This document shows positions 1-8,657 of a stretch of DNA of 64,000 nt, piece after piece. The notes beneath the pieces were generated by a model. That model searched no databases, was not told the DNA's origin, and saw only the letters and a list, made by a program, of their open reading frames with translations. The translations under genes were made by a program, and so were the position numbers. Within the stretch, counting starts at the first letter, position 1; each line of letters begins with the position of its first letter. The stretch is from CBDCYN01 sp965224205 (lineage in GTDB: Bacteria > Planctomycetota > Phycisphaerae > Phycisphaerales > Phycisphaeraceae), in assembly GCA_965224205.1 (NCBI GenBank), contig CBDCYN010000023.1, forward strand, positions 310,001 to 374,000, in the 5' to 3' direction.

Positions 1-123
1 AACGGTGCATTTGGAAACCTGACTGACGATCCATGCGTGTCAGCAAGTCGACAGGGCCACGTGACCGTCAACGGCTGCCACCCGGCCGCGGCCCTTCTTT
101 TGATTTAGCTTTCAATCACACCT

Positions 124-223
124 GACGGATATACGCATCACACATCAAAGCACCGCGTCGGGTACGCAAACACCCGTAAAGTGACCTGCCGCGTACGCGA
201 ATCTCGCCGGCATTTCATTTGGG
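124..223 (-). repeat. copy 1 of the ~105-bp dispersed repeat
   Basis: Read on the minus strand this matches the consensus built from the other copies: an AAATGAAATG block, then TTCGCGTACGCGGCA, then CGTACCCGACGCGGT and finally a GATGCGTATATCC end. It lies in non-coding DNA before the first gene. See the finding at 46881-46987 for the family description. Confidence 0.65.
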
Positions 224-257
224 CTGAGAATATTGTCTTGTATCCGCTCTTCGTCTG

Positions 258-518
258 TCACCGCACAGCCCGGTGACGATCGCGACTCAACCGTTGGACC
301 ACCGCCGCCGCTAACGCCCACCACGGCGCCAGAGCAGCGACACCGATCGCCAACCACAAGACCGGGTCGAGTTCTAGCCACTCGTGGGGGACCACCCACT
401 CACCCCCCGCAGCGATCCCAAGCCCGATCGCGATGATCGCGACCCCTAACGTCGTCAGCACCGCCATCATCACCACCGCTAGCCAAAACCCCGTGCGTCG
501 GACCTGTCTCAGAACCAT
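258..518 (-). CDS. small two-helix membrane protein, unknown function
   Basis: An 86-residue open frame starting MVLRQVRRTG. It has a short basic N-terminus, then two hydrophobic stretches (about residues 10-33 and 48-70) separated by an acidic linker around HEWLELD, and a basic C-terminus (RLSRDRHRAVR). This reads as a small inner-membrane hairpin protein with both ends in the cytoplasm. I chose the internal ATG at 518 because the hydrophobic segment follows directly and a purine-rich GGGAACGAGA lies upstream; the frame stays open further upstream, but that extension is not protein-like. I do not recognise the family. It stands alone, ahead of a gene-poor stretch. Confidence 0.45.
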   Translation of the reverse strand: MVLRQVRRTGFWLAVVMMAVLTTLGVAIIAIGLGIAAGGEWVVPHEWLELDPVLWLAIGVAALAPWWALAAAVVQRLSRDRHRAVR

Positions 519-910
519 GGATATTCTCGTTCCCAATTGATAGAAGGATGATGAAAAGACCGTCGATGAACAGTCGATGAATAGATCCCGGATAGCATGA
601 AGATCACATCCTCGGTGAACGCGGATAGCCGCAATCTCGACATCCCGCACCTCGTCGACACCGCGCTCCGACTCGCGACGAGGGCTCCGGGTATTGAAGG
701 AAAACCAGCGTTCAAACCGCGTAGAATGGCTTGCTACCTGGGCGACCCTCCCCTACTCAACGGCCGCGGTCTGCGGCAAATTCTCGAGTCGCCCGATCAG
801 CGCGCCTGTTGGGGCACGGGTCTCGCGGCAAAACCATCCCTGCCTGGTTTCTCACGGTTGCGGGGCGTCACACTTAACCCAAAAAGCGAGATCGACCAGC
901 CGTGTTCAAC
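519..910. other. intergenic, no supported gene
   Basis: This stretch separates the small membrane gene from the 3' end of the peroxiredoxin gene. Open frames exist (for example a plus-strand frame from 597), but their translations have no hydrophobic pattern, no domain I can name and no ribosome-binding site. No clear repeat or hairpin terminator was seen. Confidence 0.5.
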
Positions 911-1447
911 CTAACTGGTGACCAGCGTCGGCTGACCCTTCTTCCAGTTGCACGGGCACAGCTCATCGGTCTGTAACGCATCGAGGACGCGCAAGACCTC
1001 GTCGACGTTACGCCCCACCTGTAGATCGTTGATGTTAGCCCAACGGACGACGCCGTCGGGGTCGATCAGGAACGTACCGCGAAGCGACACCCCTTTGTCG
1101 GGCAGTAGCAACCCGTAGTCCATCGAGATCCGCTTCGTGATGTCAGCAAGCATCGGGTGCTTGAGGTCTTTGAGTTGGGCGGTCGCCTCGACCCAACCTT
1201 TGTGAACGAAGTGGCTGTCGGTCGAGCAGGTCAGCAGGTCGCAATCGCGGTCTTGGAAGTCGCCGATCGCCTGGTCGAAGGCCTGGATTTCCGTGGGGCA
1301 GACAAACGTGAAGTCCATCGGGTAAAAATACAGGCACAGCCACCGGCCCTTGTAATCCTCTAGTGAGATCTCCTTGAATTCGTCCGACTCGGGGAGATAA
1401 GCCTGGGCCTTGAAATTCGGGGCCGGTGAGCCAACTTGCACAGCCAT
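911..1447 (-). CDS. 2-Cys peroxiredoxin (AhpC/TSA family)
   Basis: A 178-residue thioredoxin-fold peroxidase that reduces hydrogen peroxide or organic peroxides in the cytoplasm. The peroxidatic cysteine is C50 in FTFVCPTEI, followed by the conserved alpha-2 helix. A resolving cysteine lies in the C-terminal DELCPCNW motif (C164, with an additional C166), where typical 2-Cys enzymes have a VCP motif. Length is normal for the AhpC/Prx1 group. The start is supported by AAAGGAAC a few bases before the ATG. It is transcribed alone, divergently from the lipid cluster at 1880. No reductase partner (AhpF) is adjacent, so thioredoxin is the likely electron donor. The extra Cys two residues after the resolving one is unusual but may be lineage-specific. 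Confidence 0.93.
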   Translation of the reverse strand: MAVQVGSPAPNFKAQAYLPESDEFKEISLEDYKGRWLCLYFYPMDFTFVCPTEIQAFDQAIGDFQDRDCDLLTCSTDSHFVHKGWVEATAQLKDLKHPMLADITKRISMDYGLLLPDKGVSLRGTFLIDPDGVVRWANINDLQVGRNVDEVLRVLDALQTDELCPCNWKKGQPTLVTS

Positions 1448-1879
1448 CGGGAACGGTTCCTTTCTTGTTTTTTATTGTCACAAAACCATGGCTTACCACG
1501 CGCGGTGACGAGCCAAAGATTCACCTTGCACGGGGATCCGCGCAAACCGATTGCGCTTCTTAAACTTGAAACGGACTGCTATCCGCGAGAAGCATCGTAA
1601 TCGAACGCCCTAGGGTTGTCTAGCTCTCCACGCTGGGTTATTGCACGGGCAGGGCGATCTCTTTGGGATTTCTCAACCTCTTTGATTTCTCAATCTCTCA
1701 TGAACGCTCTGGAACGAGGGTGATATCCATCCCGCCCCGAAGATAATTGTTTTTGACCCGCCAGGGCGGGTCAAAAAAGGGGTCAAATCCAAATGAAATC
1801 GCCCTGTTGCACGGGGTTACCGGGCAAACTACACTCAAACTTTGTCTATGTTCATTTCAGGATCAGAAAGGAATAAACA
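1448..1879. other. divergent intergenic region with one strong hairpin
   Basis: This is the shared upstream region of the peroxiredoxin (minus) and the dehydratase (plus). It holds the GACCCGCC/GGCGGGTC hairpin at 1750-1777 and otherwise no gene I can support. The stretch CAAATGAAATCGCC at about 1790 faintly resembles one edge of the dispersed repeat but is too short to call. Confidence 0.5.
1750..1777. terminator. symmetrical hairpin with T/A flanks
   Basis: An 8-bp perfect GC stem (1755-1762 with 1765-1772) is flanked by a run of five T on the left and six A on the right, so it could terminate transcription on either strand. It sits between divergent genes, where no terminator is expected. 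It may end a short unannotated transcript or insulate the two promoters. Confidence 0.5.
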
Positions 1880-2317
1880 TTGCGGTTCGAGCTGATCGAC
1901 CGGGTGATTGAGCAGGACGACAAACGGCTGGTGGCGATCAAAAACGTCACTAGTGCCGAAGAATATCTCGCCGACCATTTTCCTGGTTTCCCGGTCCTGC
2001 CAGGGGTGATGATGCTAGAGACCCTGGTTCAGGCCGCGAGGATGCTTCTGGACAGGCAGGCAGCAGGCCCTAACCGCCCCGAGGCCAGCCCGTGGGTGCT
2101 GGGCCAAGTCCGCAGCGTTCGTTATGGTAACATGGTTCGACCTGGGCAGGCACTACGCGTGGAAGTGACGCTACGGGACCAGAAACAAGGGCAAGCAGAT
2201 TTTACCGGCGTGGGCAGCGTTGAAGAGCAAGTGGCGGTTCAAGGCCGGTTCTCCTTAACGCCGCTGGGGCAGCGGCAAGACAAGCAAGCAACCGAACCGT
2301 CCCGCGGCGTGTGCTAA
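1880..2317 (+). CDS. FabZ-like 3-hydroxyacyl-ACP dehydratase
   Basis: A 145-residue hot-dog-fold dehydratase that removes water from 3-hydroxyacyl-ACP during fatty-acid elongation. The hallmark segment HFPGFPVLPG begins with the catalytic His (H33), and the second catalytic residue is E47 in MMLET. The start codon is TTG: AAAGGA lies eight bases upstream and the N-terminus lines up with FabZ, so no earlier start is needed. It heads a plus-strand group with an acyl carrier protein (2394) and a second dehydratase (3051). The C-terminal 20 residues, after FSLTPLG, are polar and not part of the fold. The exact substrate range (general FabZ versus a special lipid) cannot be told from sequence. Confidence 0.88.
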   Translation: MRFELIDRVIEQDDKRLVAIKNVTSAEEYLADHFPGFPVLPGVMMLETLVQAARMLLDRQAAGPNRPEASPWVLGQVRSVRYGNMVRPGQALRVEVTLRDQKQGQADFTGVGSVEEQVAVQGRFSLTPLGQRQDKQATEPSRGVC

Positions 2318-2393
2318 GACCCGCTGCGACACGTTGAACGACGTTGAACGTACCGACCATCCCGCTCTCGCTAAAGACACGGAGTCAACATTC

Positions 2394-2792
2394 ATGACCA
2401 TGACCCAAGATGAGGTGTACGCCAAGGTCCAGGAAGTCCTCGTTGACGCTTTGGGCCTCGACGAAGACGAGGTCACCCCCCAGGCCAAGCTCGTCGCGGA
2501 CCTGGGCGCCGAGTCGATCGATTTCCTCGATATGGTGTTCCAGCTCGAGAAAGCGTTCGGGATCAAGATCGAGCAGAATGAGCTTTTCCCCGATAACGTC
2601 CTCAACGATCCACAGTACGTCGTTGATGGAAAGGTCACCGATACAGGGTTAGAAGAGCTGCGACAGCGGCTGCCACACGCAGACCTCTCGGGATTCGAGG
2701 TGAGCCGAAACGTCGATGACTTCTCCGATGTGTTCACGGTTGACGCGATCGTCAAATTCATCCAGGCCAAGCTCGAAGCCGCCGCGGCGTGA
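2394..2792 (+). CDS. acyl carrier protein, long form
   Basis: A 132-residue acyl carrier protein. The four-helix ACP pattern is visible, with the 4'-phosphopantetheine attachment serine S41 in LGAESIDFLD. It is about 50 residues longer than a standard ACP: the extra part follows helix III (about residues 64-112: NELFPDNV to NVDDFSD) before the closing helix FTVDAIVKFIQAKL. I chose ATG 2394 because GGAG lies nine bases upstream; an upstream TTG at 2334 would add 20 unrelated residues, and a second ATG lies at 2400. It sits between two dehydratases, so it probably carries their acyl substrates. Long ACPs of this kind serve specialised lipid pathways in some bacteria; that role here is inference. 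Confidence 0.88.
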   Translation: MTMTQDEVYAKVQEVLVDALGLDEDEVTPQAKLVADLGAESIDFLDMVFQLEKAFGIKIEQNELFPDNVLNDPQYVVDGKVTDTGLEELRQRLPHADLSGFEVSRNVDDFSDVFTVDAIVKFIQAKLEAAAA

Positions 2793-3050
2793 CGGGGCTG
2801 CTTCAAAGGGCACCACGCCCCATGCCTCACAGGGCGGGCCCCGGAAGGCGCCTGGCGTATCCCAAGCCCGCATCGGGGATCCACTTGGCCCCTGCACGGC
2901 CGTGCTCGTGGCCAAGACACACGCCGTTAATCCATCCGACCTACGTACCGTACATATGTACATGACTCTTTTCGTTGCAGATGCTGAGGATCGTGTTGGC
3001 GGGCCCACCGCTGCGCGGTCACGCCGATCGGGGCTGCACAAACCGATACC

Positions 3051-3584
3051 ATGCGTTGGATCTGGATAGATCGTTTCGTCGAGTTCGAGCCCGGCCAGAG
3101 GTGCGTGGCGATCAAGAACGTCACCCTCGCTGAGGATGTCCTCCACGACCATTTCCCTGCCTGTGGTGATCGCCCCGCCGCCGCGGTGATGCCCAATACC
3201 CTCGTCATCGAAGGGATGGCCCAGACCGCGGGGATCCTCGTCGGCCACGCCAACGGTTTTGCCGAGAAGGTCATCCTGGCCAAGATCAACAAGGCGGCCT
3301 TTCAAGCCCACGCCACCCCAGGATTCACGATCCGCTACACCGCGGTGATCGAGCGAATCGACCGGTCCGGGGCTTCGACCACCGGCTGCGTCGACCTGGT
3401 CGACCCCGCGGGCGGCCCCGCCCGTGCGATGGGCACGATCGACCTGATGTTTAGCCACATCGACCACAACCGCACCGGCATCGCCTTCCCGCAGCATAAT
3501 TTCGTATTCACCGGCCAGTTCATGGACCTGCTTCGCTACAGCGGGATTGACACCCCAGCCGTGTCGCCAGCCCCCGTCCGATAA
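3051..3584 (+). CDS. FabZ/FabA-type 3-hydroxyacyl-ACP dehydratase, variant
   Basis: A 177-residue hot-dog-fold protein related to the dehydratase at 1880 (both begin with a DR.IE/VEF...VAIKNVT pattern). The catalytic His is H34 in DHFP and the acidic residue is E54 in LVIEGMAQT. The loop between them is several residues longer than in ordinary FabZ, with CGDRPAAAVMPN in place of GFPVLPG. Together with the ACP at 2394 it forms a three-gene set, although 258 non-coding bases separate it from the ACP, so it may have its own promoter. No clear ribosome-binding site precedes the ATG. Likely role: dehydration of ACP-bound 3-hydroxyacyl chains, possibly in a lipid pathway separate from bulk fatty-acid synthesis. 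Confidence 0.82.
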   Translation: MRWIWIDRFVEFEPGQRCVAIKNVTLAEDVLHDHFPACGDRPAAAVMPNTLVIEGMAQTAGILVGHANGFAEKVILAKINKAAFQAHATPGFTIRYTAVIERIDRSGASTTGCVDLVDPAGGPARAMGTIDLMFSHIDHNRTGIAFPQHNFVFTGQFMDLLRYSGIDTPAVSPAPVR

Positions 3585-3785
3585 CGGCCCCGCTGTTGCT
3601 GATCGCCTGTGGATGGCTATCATTCTCGATTCGTGTTGCGTGCCCCTCGGGGCGCGACGACGCATCGGCACGCCTACTGATGCGACGGGCGGCCTTGCTT
3701 TAGAACGGCTTAGGGTAAGTGCCCAATCGCCATCTCATCCGTGTAGGGTACAGCCGGTAGGTCTAATCGAGATACGGAGTACAGC

Positions 3786-4439
3786 GTGCGAGATCCTCGC
3801 GGTTGGTGTTGGCTGATGGCTTTTCTAATGACCCTAGGGGTTGTTCCTGTGTCATTCGCGGCCGATGCGAACTTATCGTTTTGGCAACTCGAAACGGCCG
3901 CAGCGCCCGACGAGTTCACCGAACCGGGATATGGTCTGGACCACCGGCCCCAGGTCCCGGTCTTTGAGGCGGGGACCTGGACGTTTCAGACCTACGGGTC
4001 GGCCGCGTTCGGGGATGAGAACGGCGAGATCTATACCGGGCGGATCGGCTTCGGGTACTACGTATTCGACGGCGTATCCTTAAGCCTCGAGGCGTTAGGG
4101 TTTCATATGAATATCGAGGAGGGCCACGACGATGAAGCCTGGGCCCTGGGCCTAGACCTGATCTTGCGTCACCACATCTTGCAAAGGGAGAACTGGTCCC
4201 TGTTCGCGGAGCTGGGTGGAGGGATCCAGCAGAGCAGTGAGCCCGTTCCCAACGGCGGCACGCATTTTAACTTCCGCCCGATGGCCGGCGTGGGCCTGAC
4301 TTGGCAGCTGACCGACGACGTGCACCTCCTGGCCGGGGCGCGGTGGCTGCATATCTCTAACGCTGGCAAGGACGGTATCGAAAACAACCCGGGGTACGAT
4401 TCAGCCGAAATCTACGCGGGGATCATGGTCCCGTTTTGA
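3786..4439 (+). CDS. PagL-like lipid A 3-O-deacylase
   Basis: A 217-residue outer-membrane beta-barrel protein. The signal peptide is the hydrophobic stretch after the first Met-rich segment, ending about FAAD (residue 26). The PagL family signature is present near the C-terminus as WLHISNAG, giving the catalytic His (H189) and Ser (S191) with the adjacent Asn; E199 could be the third triad member. The protein ends in a Phe (MVPF), as beta-barrels often do. Alternating hydrophobic strands fill the rest. The GTG start at 3786 has GGAG six bases upstream; an ATG at 3816 would shorten the signal peptide. Its presence implies an LPS-type lipid A in the outer membrane. It follows the lipid cluster on the same strand and is closed by a hairpin at 4478. 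Confidence 0.8.
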   Translation: MRDPRGWCWLMAFLMTLGVVPVSFAADANLSFWQLETAAAPDEFTEPGYGLDHRPQVPVFEAGTWTFQTYGSAAFGDENGEIYTGRIGFGYYVFDGVSLSLEALGFHMNIEEGHDDEAWALGLDLILRHHILQRENWSLFAELGGGIQQSSEPVPNGGTHFNFRPMAGVGLTWQLTDDVHLLAGARWLHISNAGKDGIENNPGYDSAEIYAGIMVPF

Positions 4440-4477
4440 TTTCGATAAACAATGTATCAGCCGTTTTGGATTCAACG

Positions 4478-4506
4478 TTAGCCCCTGGTCAATGACCGGG
4501 GGCTAA
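4478..4506 (+). terminator. strong hairpin after the lipid A deacylase gene
   Basis: Thirteen-base arms (4478-4490 and 4494-4506) pair perfectly except for one T-G wobble, around a three-base loop. No T-run follows, so this is terminator-like rather than a textbook intrinsic terminator. It separates the deacylase from leuS. Confidence 0.6.
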
Positions 4507-4510
4507 ATGT

Positions 4511-4545
4511 TACATACGGATCCGGATGAAATGACCGCACGACTC
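4511..4545 (+). repeat. possible partial copy of the dispersed repeat
   Basis: The stretch TCCGGATGAAATGACCGCACGACTC matches the left edge of the ~105-bp repeat (copy at 46881) at most positions, then diverges just before the leuS start codon. It could be a truncated copy or chance similarity. Confidence 0.35.
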
Positions 4546-4562
4546 GGCTATCTTCTAAACCT

Positions 4563-7500
4563 ATGAAATACGATTTTGCCGGGATCGAGCAGCGGTGGCA
4601 GCAATATTGGGCCCAGCACCACACGTTCCGCGCCCCCAACCCCGGTGACCCGGGATTTGACCCCGATAGGCCGAAATTTTACGTCCTCGATATGTTCCCG
4701 TACCCCTCGGGTGTGGGGCTGCATGTGGGACACCCGCTGGGGTACATCGCCACCGACATCATCGCCCGATACAAACGGATGACCGGCCACAACGTGCTGC
4801 ACCCGATGGGGTACGACGCGTTCGGCCTTCCCGCTGAGCAGTTCGCGGTCGAGCACGGGGTCCACCCGCGGATCACCACCGAAAAGAACATCGAGAACAT
4901 GACCCGCCAGCTCAAGCGGCTGGGTCTTAGTTACGACTGGGACCGGTGCCTATCCACCACCGACCCGGGGTATTACCGCTGGACCCAGTGGATCTTCCTC
5001 CAGCTGTATCACGCGTGGTTCGACCCGGTGCAAAACCAGGCACGGCCGATCGGTGAGCTGGTGCAGCGGTTGGAATCCGAGGCGGCGTACGTAGGGCCCG
5101 ATGGCGAACTGATCGACGCCGCGGAATCAGAAGGGCTCGACGCGATCACCGGCACCCCGATCGGGGCGCGGAAGTGGCATGAGCTGACCGAAGACGAACG
5201 GCGAGATTTCCTCGATGACCGCCGTCTGGCGTATCTCGACGAGGTCCCGGTCAACTGGTGCCCGGCGTTGGGGACGGTGCTGGCCAATGAGGAGGTCACC
5301 AACGACGGCCGCAGCGAACGCGGCAACCACCCAGTGTTCAAACGCCCGCTCAAGCAGTGGATGCTGCGCATCACGGAGTTTGCCCTGCGCCTACTCGAAG
5401 ATCTGGACCTGGTCGACTGGCCCGAACCGATCAAGATCATGCAGCGGAACTGGATCGGCCGCTCCGACGGGGCCCGTGTCGACTTTGCGATCGACCCAGC
5501 CGGGAACGACGCGGTCGAGGGCGAGATCATCACGGTCTTCACGACTCGCCCCGATACCCTTTTCGGGGCGACGTACATGGTGCTGGCCCCCGAACACCCC
5601 CTGGTCGAGGTCATCACCACCGAAGACCAGCGCGACGCGGTGACCCGTTACCGCCAAGAAGCCCAGGCCAAAGCCGACGTCGACCGCCAAGCCGATGCCA
5701 AAGAAAAAACCGGCGTGTTTACCGGGGCTTACGCGGTCAATCCAGTCAATCAGGAAAAGATCCCGATCTGGATCGCGGATTACGTGATGATGGGCTACGG
5801 CACCGGGGCGATCATGGCGGTCCCGGCTCACGATGACCGAGATTTCGAGTTCGCTGGGGCCTTTGGTCTGCCGATCCGAGACGTGGTCTATACCCCCCCA
5901 CTGGCCGCGGTCGGTGCGTTTGGCGAGCGGTTCGAGCTCGATCCCTTCGACGAAGAACTGGCCCACCATCTGTTGGCCGACTTTATCGGCTACTGCGTCA
6001 ACCGGCCGGGCCTGAACTACGACGAGGCCTGGTCGGTGATCTCATCGAGGCGTCGCGAAGGAAGCGGCGGTTCACCGGGGATCTCCTCACGCGGGACGAT
6101 CTCGACCATCTGGCGGGACGCGGTCGATGGGTTGATGAAAAACGACCTGCGCAAGATGCTCGAGGCCGCCAAGCACGGCCGATTGATCGAGTTCCTGGGC
6201 ACAGCGGTGACCGAAGACGGCTCTGGTGTCCATTCGGCGAATGGACAGATTAGCCTCAATGGATTACCCACCCCGGAGGCGAAAAGGGTGATTACCGATT
6301 GGTTGGCGGAGCAGGGTGTAGGCAAACACACGGTGCAGTATAAGCTGCGCGACTGGTTGTTTAGCCGCCAGCGGTATTGGGGTGAACCGTTCCCGGTCCT
6401 ACACGGCCCCGACGGTCGGGTGGTTGCCCTCGATGAATCAGATTTACCCGTCGAGCTGCCGGAGATGGAAGACTTTAAACCCACCGGCAGCGACGACCCC
6501 GATGCCCCACCCCAGCCTCCTCTAACGAGGGCGGCCGACGAATGGAAGACCGTTGAACGTGACGGGACGTCCTATCAACGCGAGATGAACACCATGCCCC
6601 AGTGGGCTGGGTCTTGCTGGTACTACCTGCGGTTCTGCGACCCGCACAATGACCAACAGATGACCGGGCAGGAAGCGGAGCATTATTGGATGGGTCGGGG
6701 GCAAACCGACCCTCAGCCACGAAGCGGCGGGGTAGACCTGTACGTCGGCGGGGCCGAACACGCGGTGCTTCACCTGCTGTACGCGCGGTTCTGGCACAAG
6801 GCGCTCTACGACCTGGGCCATGTGGGCACGCCCGAGCCGTTTGCCCGGTTATTTAACCAGGGGTACATCCAGGCCCACGCGTATACCGACGCCCGTGGCG
6901 TGTACGTGCCCGCTGACGAGATCGAAGAGAAAGACGGGCAATATTTCTATCAAGGCGAAAAGGTTAACCAAGAGTTTGGGAAGATGGGCAAAAGCCTCAA
7001 GAACGCGGTCACGCCAGACGAAATCTGCGAGCAGTACGGCTGCGACACACTACGGCTTTATGAGATGTACCTTGGCCCGCTGGATCAATCCAAGATCTGG
7101 CGGACGCGCGATATCGTGGGCGTCCACCGTTTTTTGCAGCGGCTGTGGCGCAACTTCATCGGCGACGACGGCCAACTGCTCGTGACCGATGCCCCCCCGC
7201 CCGATGATTTACGCCGTCGCCTACACCGGGTCATCAAGAAAGTCACGGATGATATCGAAAGGCTCAGTATCAACACCGCGATCGCAGCGATGATCGAGTT
7301 GAACAATGATCTCGTCGCCCTGCCCGAGGTACCGCGTGAGGCCGCGGAGGTATTGGCGCTGCTGCTATCGCCGATGGCGCCGCACATCAGTGAAGAGCTT
7401 TGGCAACGGCTGGGCCATGAGACGTCCCTCGCCCACGAGCCGTGGCCAACATTCAACCCACGGTTACTCGTTGATGAAACGGTCGAGTACCCGATCCAGC

Positions 7501-7670
7501 TTAATGGCAAGCTCAAGAGCCGGATGACCGTGCCGGCGGACGCCGATCCACAGCAGATTGAACAAGCTGCTCTAGCCGACGATTACATCCAGGCCCTGAT
7601 TGGGGCTAAGCCTGTAAAAAAAGTTATTGTGATACCAGGAAAAATGGTCAATATTGTAGCTAAGGGGTAG
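4563..7670 (+). CDS. leuS: leucyl-tRNA synthetase
   Basis: Class I aminoacyl-tRNA synthetase that charges tRNA-Leu in the cytoplasm. The HIGH signature reads HVGH within FPYPSGVGLHVGH (residues about 43-55), the KMSKS loop reads KMGKS (about residue 806), and the editing domain lies between them with the TTRPDTLFGAT motif (about 327-338). The anticodon-binding domain and the small C-terminal domain are complete. At 1035 residues it is about 150 longer than typical bacterial LeuRS. Much of the excess is an insertion between the editing domain and the DWLFSRQRYWGEP motif (about residues 440-550), with Arg/Ser/Gly-rich low-complexity in the middle. No clear Shine-Dalgarno precedes the ATG. It appears monocistronic. 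Confidence 0.97.
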   Translation: MKYDFAGIEQRWQQYWAQHHTFRAPNPGDPGFDPDRPKFYVLDMFPYPSGVGLHVGHPLGYIATDIIARYKRMTGHNVLHPMGYDAFGLPAEQFAVEHGVHPRITTEKNIENMTRQLKRLGLSYDWDRCLSTTDPGYYRWTQWIFLQLYHAWFDPVQNQARPIGELVQRLESEAAYVGPDGELIDAAESEGLDAITGTPIGARKWHELTEDERRDFLDDRRLAYLDEVPVNWCPALGTVLANEEVTNDGRSERGNHPVFKRPLKQWMLRITEFALRLLEDLDLVDWPEPIKIMQRNWIGRSDGARVDFAIDPAGNDAVEGEIITVFTTRPDTLFGATYMVLAPEHPLVEVITTEDQRDAVTRYRQEAQAKADVDRQADAKEKTGVFTGAYAVNPVNQEKIPIWIADYVMMGYGTGAIMAVPAHDDRDFEFAGAFGLPIRDVVYTPPLAAVGAFGERFELDPFDEELAHHLLADFIGYCVNRPGLNYDEAWSVISSRRREGSGGSPGISSRGTISTIWRDAVDGLMKNDLRKMLEAAKHGRLIEFLGTAVTEDGSGVHSANGQISLNGLPTPEAKRVITDWLAEQGVGKHTVQYKLRDWLFSRQRYWGEPFPVLHGPDGRVVALDESDLPVELPEMEDFKPTGSDDPDAPPQPPLTRAADEWKTVERDGTSYQREMNTMPQWAGSCWYYLRFCDPHNDQQMTGQEAEHYWMGRGQTDPQPRSGGVDLYVGGAEHAVLHLLYARFWHKALYDLGHVGTPEPFARLFNQGYIQAHAYTDARGVYVPADEIEEKDGQYFYQGEKVNQEFGKMGKSLKNAVTPDEICEQYGCDTLRLYEMYLGPLDQSKIWRTRDIVGVHRFLQRLWRNFIGDDGQLLVTDAPPPDDLRRRLHRVIKKVTDDIERLSINTAIAAMIELNNDLVALPEVPREAAEVLALLLSPMAPHISEELWQRLGHETSLAHEPWPTFNPRLLVDETVEYPIQLNGKLKSRMTVPADADPQQIEQAALADDYIQALIGAKPVKKVIVIPGKMVNIVAKG

Positions 7671-7760
7671 GTCAGTCCATACATCGCATATCCCTGACCT
7701 GCCCCCGAAGCGATCGCGTCATGTATGCCTCGCTCCGCTATGCTCCGCCAGCCATACATG

Positions 7761-7866
7761 ACCATCCGGAACTAACCGGTGGCACAACATACGGGGCAGG
7801 CCAGCAAGTCATTTTCGGGGACCAGCGCGTACCCGACACGGTACTTTTTTACACAATGCATCTCCA
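7761..7866 (+). repeat. copy 2 of the ~105-bp dispersed repeat
   Basis: The right two-thirds match well: TCATTTTCGGGGACCAGCG, then GTACCCGACACGGTAC and an ACACAATGCAT end. The left third is degenerate. It lies 90 bases after leuS. Confidence 0.6.
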
Positions 7867-8335
7867 TCGTGTCACCAGTGTCTAACCAACACATTCGTTG
7901 TGACTTGCTACGTGGTCGGCGAAAATTCGTCTTAGAATAAACCGTTTTTCTAATTGTCTCTGTTTCTAGCGTTTCCGATCCCTGCCCACCGAAAGTTGGA
8001 AAATTTTTGTCCCTGCGACATTGCCTTTCCATCACGCAACCCCTATAGTATGACTGGATGAGATGGAGGAGGATGTGGAAAGGAGAAATTCCTTCCTCCA
8101 AGCAGGGCTTCTAGAGAAGAAGAAAGTATTCCAGAGAAAGAGATAATGCCCTGATTGTTGGGAGATGTCCTCTCCCGCTACGCTAGCCAGAAAGAGATCA
8201 GGCGACATACAAAAAAATTGAAGAGTTCCTGAGGTGTCTTTGTAGGTAGGCCAACGGCTAATCCCTTCAACTGGCAAGATAAAAGCAATCATCAGGTGTT
8301 TCCCTGGTAAGCTGATTTTACCAGACACTAAGGAA

Positions 8336-8573
8336 AGGTAGACATGTGCGGGGGGCGGTTCCCTCCATCCGCAAATAGTGGGTTAGGTCCTAAATGTTTC
8401 GGTGCAAGGCTAACCCGCTTCCCGCCGATGAACCCCGTTTAATTTGAAACGTAAAACTGTTTTGACGGGTTTCCATAGAATTAATCTTTGAATGATTGAA
8501 TGATTTAGACACACCCACCGGTACCCCCCGGTACCCCCTCATACCCCCGGTCCCCTCCGCCGGGGGTTTTTTA
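8336..8573 (+). ncRNA. candidate small RNA ending in an intrinsic terminator
   Basis: No plus-strand gene precedes the excellent terminator at 8544-8572, so a non-coding transcript is a reasonable explanation. The upstream 200 bases contain complementary pieces (GGGTTAG with CTAACCC at about 8380-8418) and repeated GGTACCCCC blocks just before the terminator. It does not match the tmRNA, RNase P, SRP or riboswitch signatures I know. The 5' end is a guess. Confidence 0.3.
8544..8572 (+). terminator. intrinsic terminator
   Basis: A perfect 7-bp stem CCCCCGG/CCGGGGG (8544-8550 and 8560-8566) with a nine-base loop is followed by six T. It is orientated for the plus strand, where no coding gene ends nearby. 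Confidence 0.8.
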
Positions 8574-8657
8574 TTGTCGCGATCAACTCCACCACACTTT
8601 CGCAGACTTGGCCGCGGTCGTGAATGCCCCACCGCCTGACCTGATGTTCTGGTGGTT

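Larger units (their letters stand above)
7671..8657. other. gene-poor stretch after leuS
   Basis: About 990 bases without a gene I can support. It contains copy 2 of the dispersed repeat (7761-7866), an AT-richer middle (about 7880-8330) and a candidate small RNA closed by an intrinsic terminator (8336-8572). Two minus-strand frames (7772-8101 and 8032-8328) are open, but their translations look random and the first overlaps the repeat. Confidence 0.5.

Noticed and set aside
1..108. Possible tail of a plus-strand gene ending at TAG 106-108
   Set aside because: Only 35 codons are visible and nothing in them is recognisable, so a coding call cannot be supported.
597..914. 105-codon open frame on the plus strand before the peroxiredoxin
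   Set aside because: No start signal, no hydrophobic or domain pattern; the translation looks like random GC-rich DNA.
7772..8328. Two open frames on the minus strand after leuS (109 and 98 codons)
   Set aside because: The first overlaps repeat copy 2, and both translations have unusual composition for this genome and no recognisable family.
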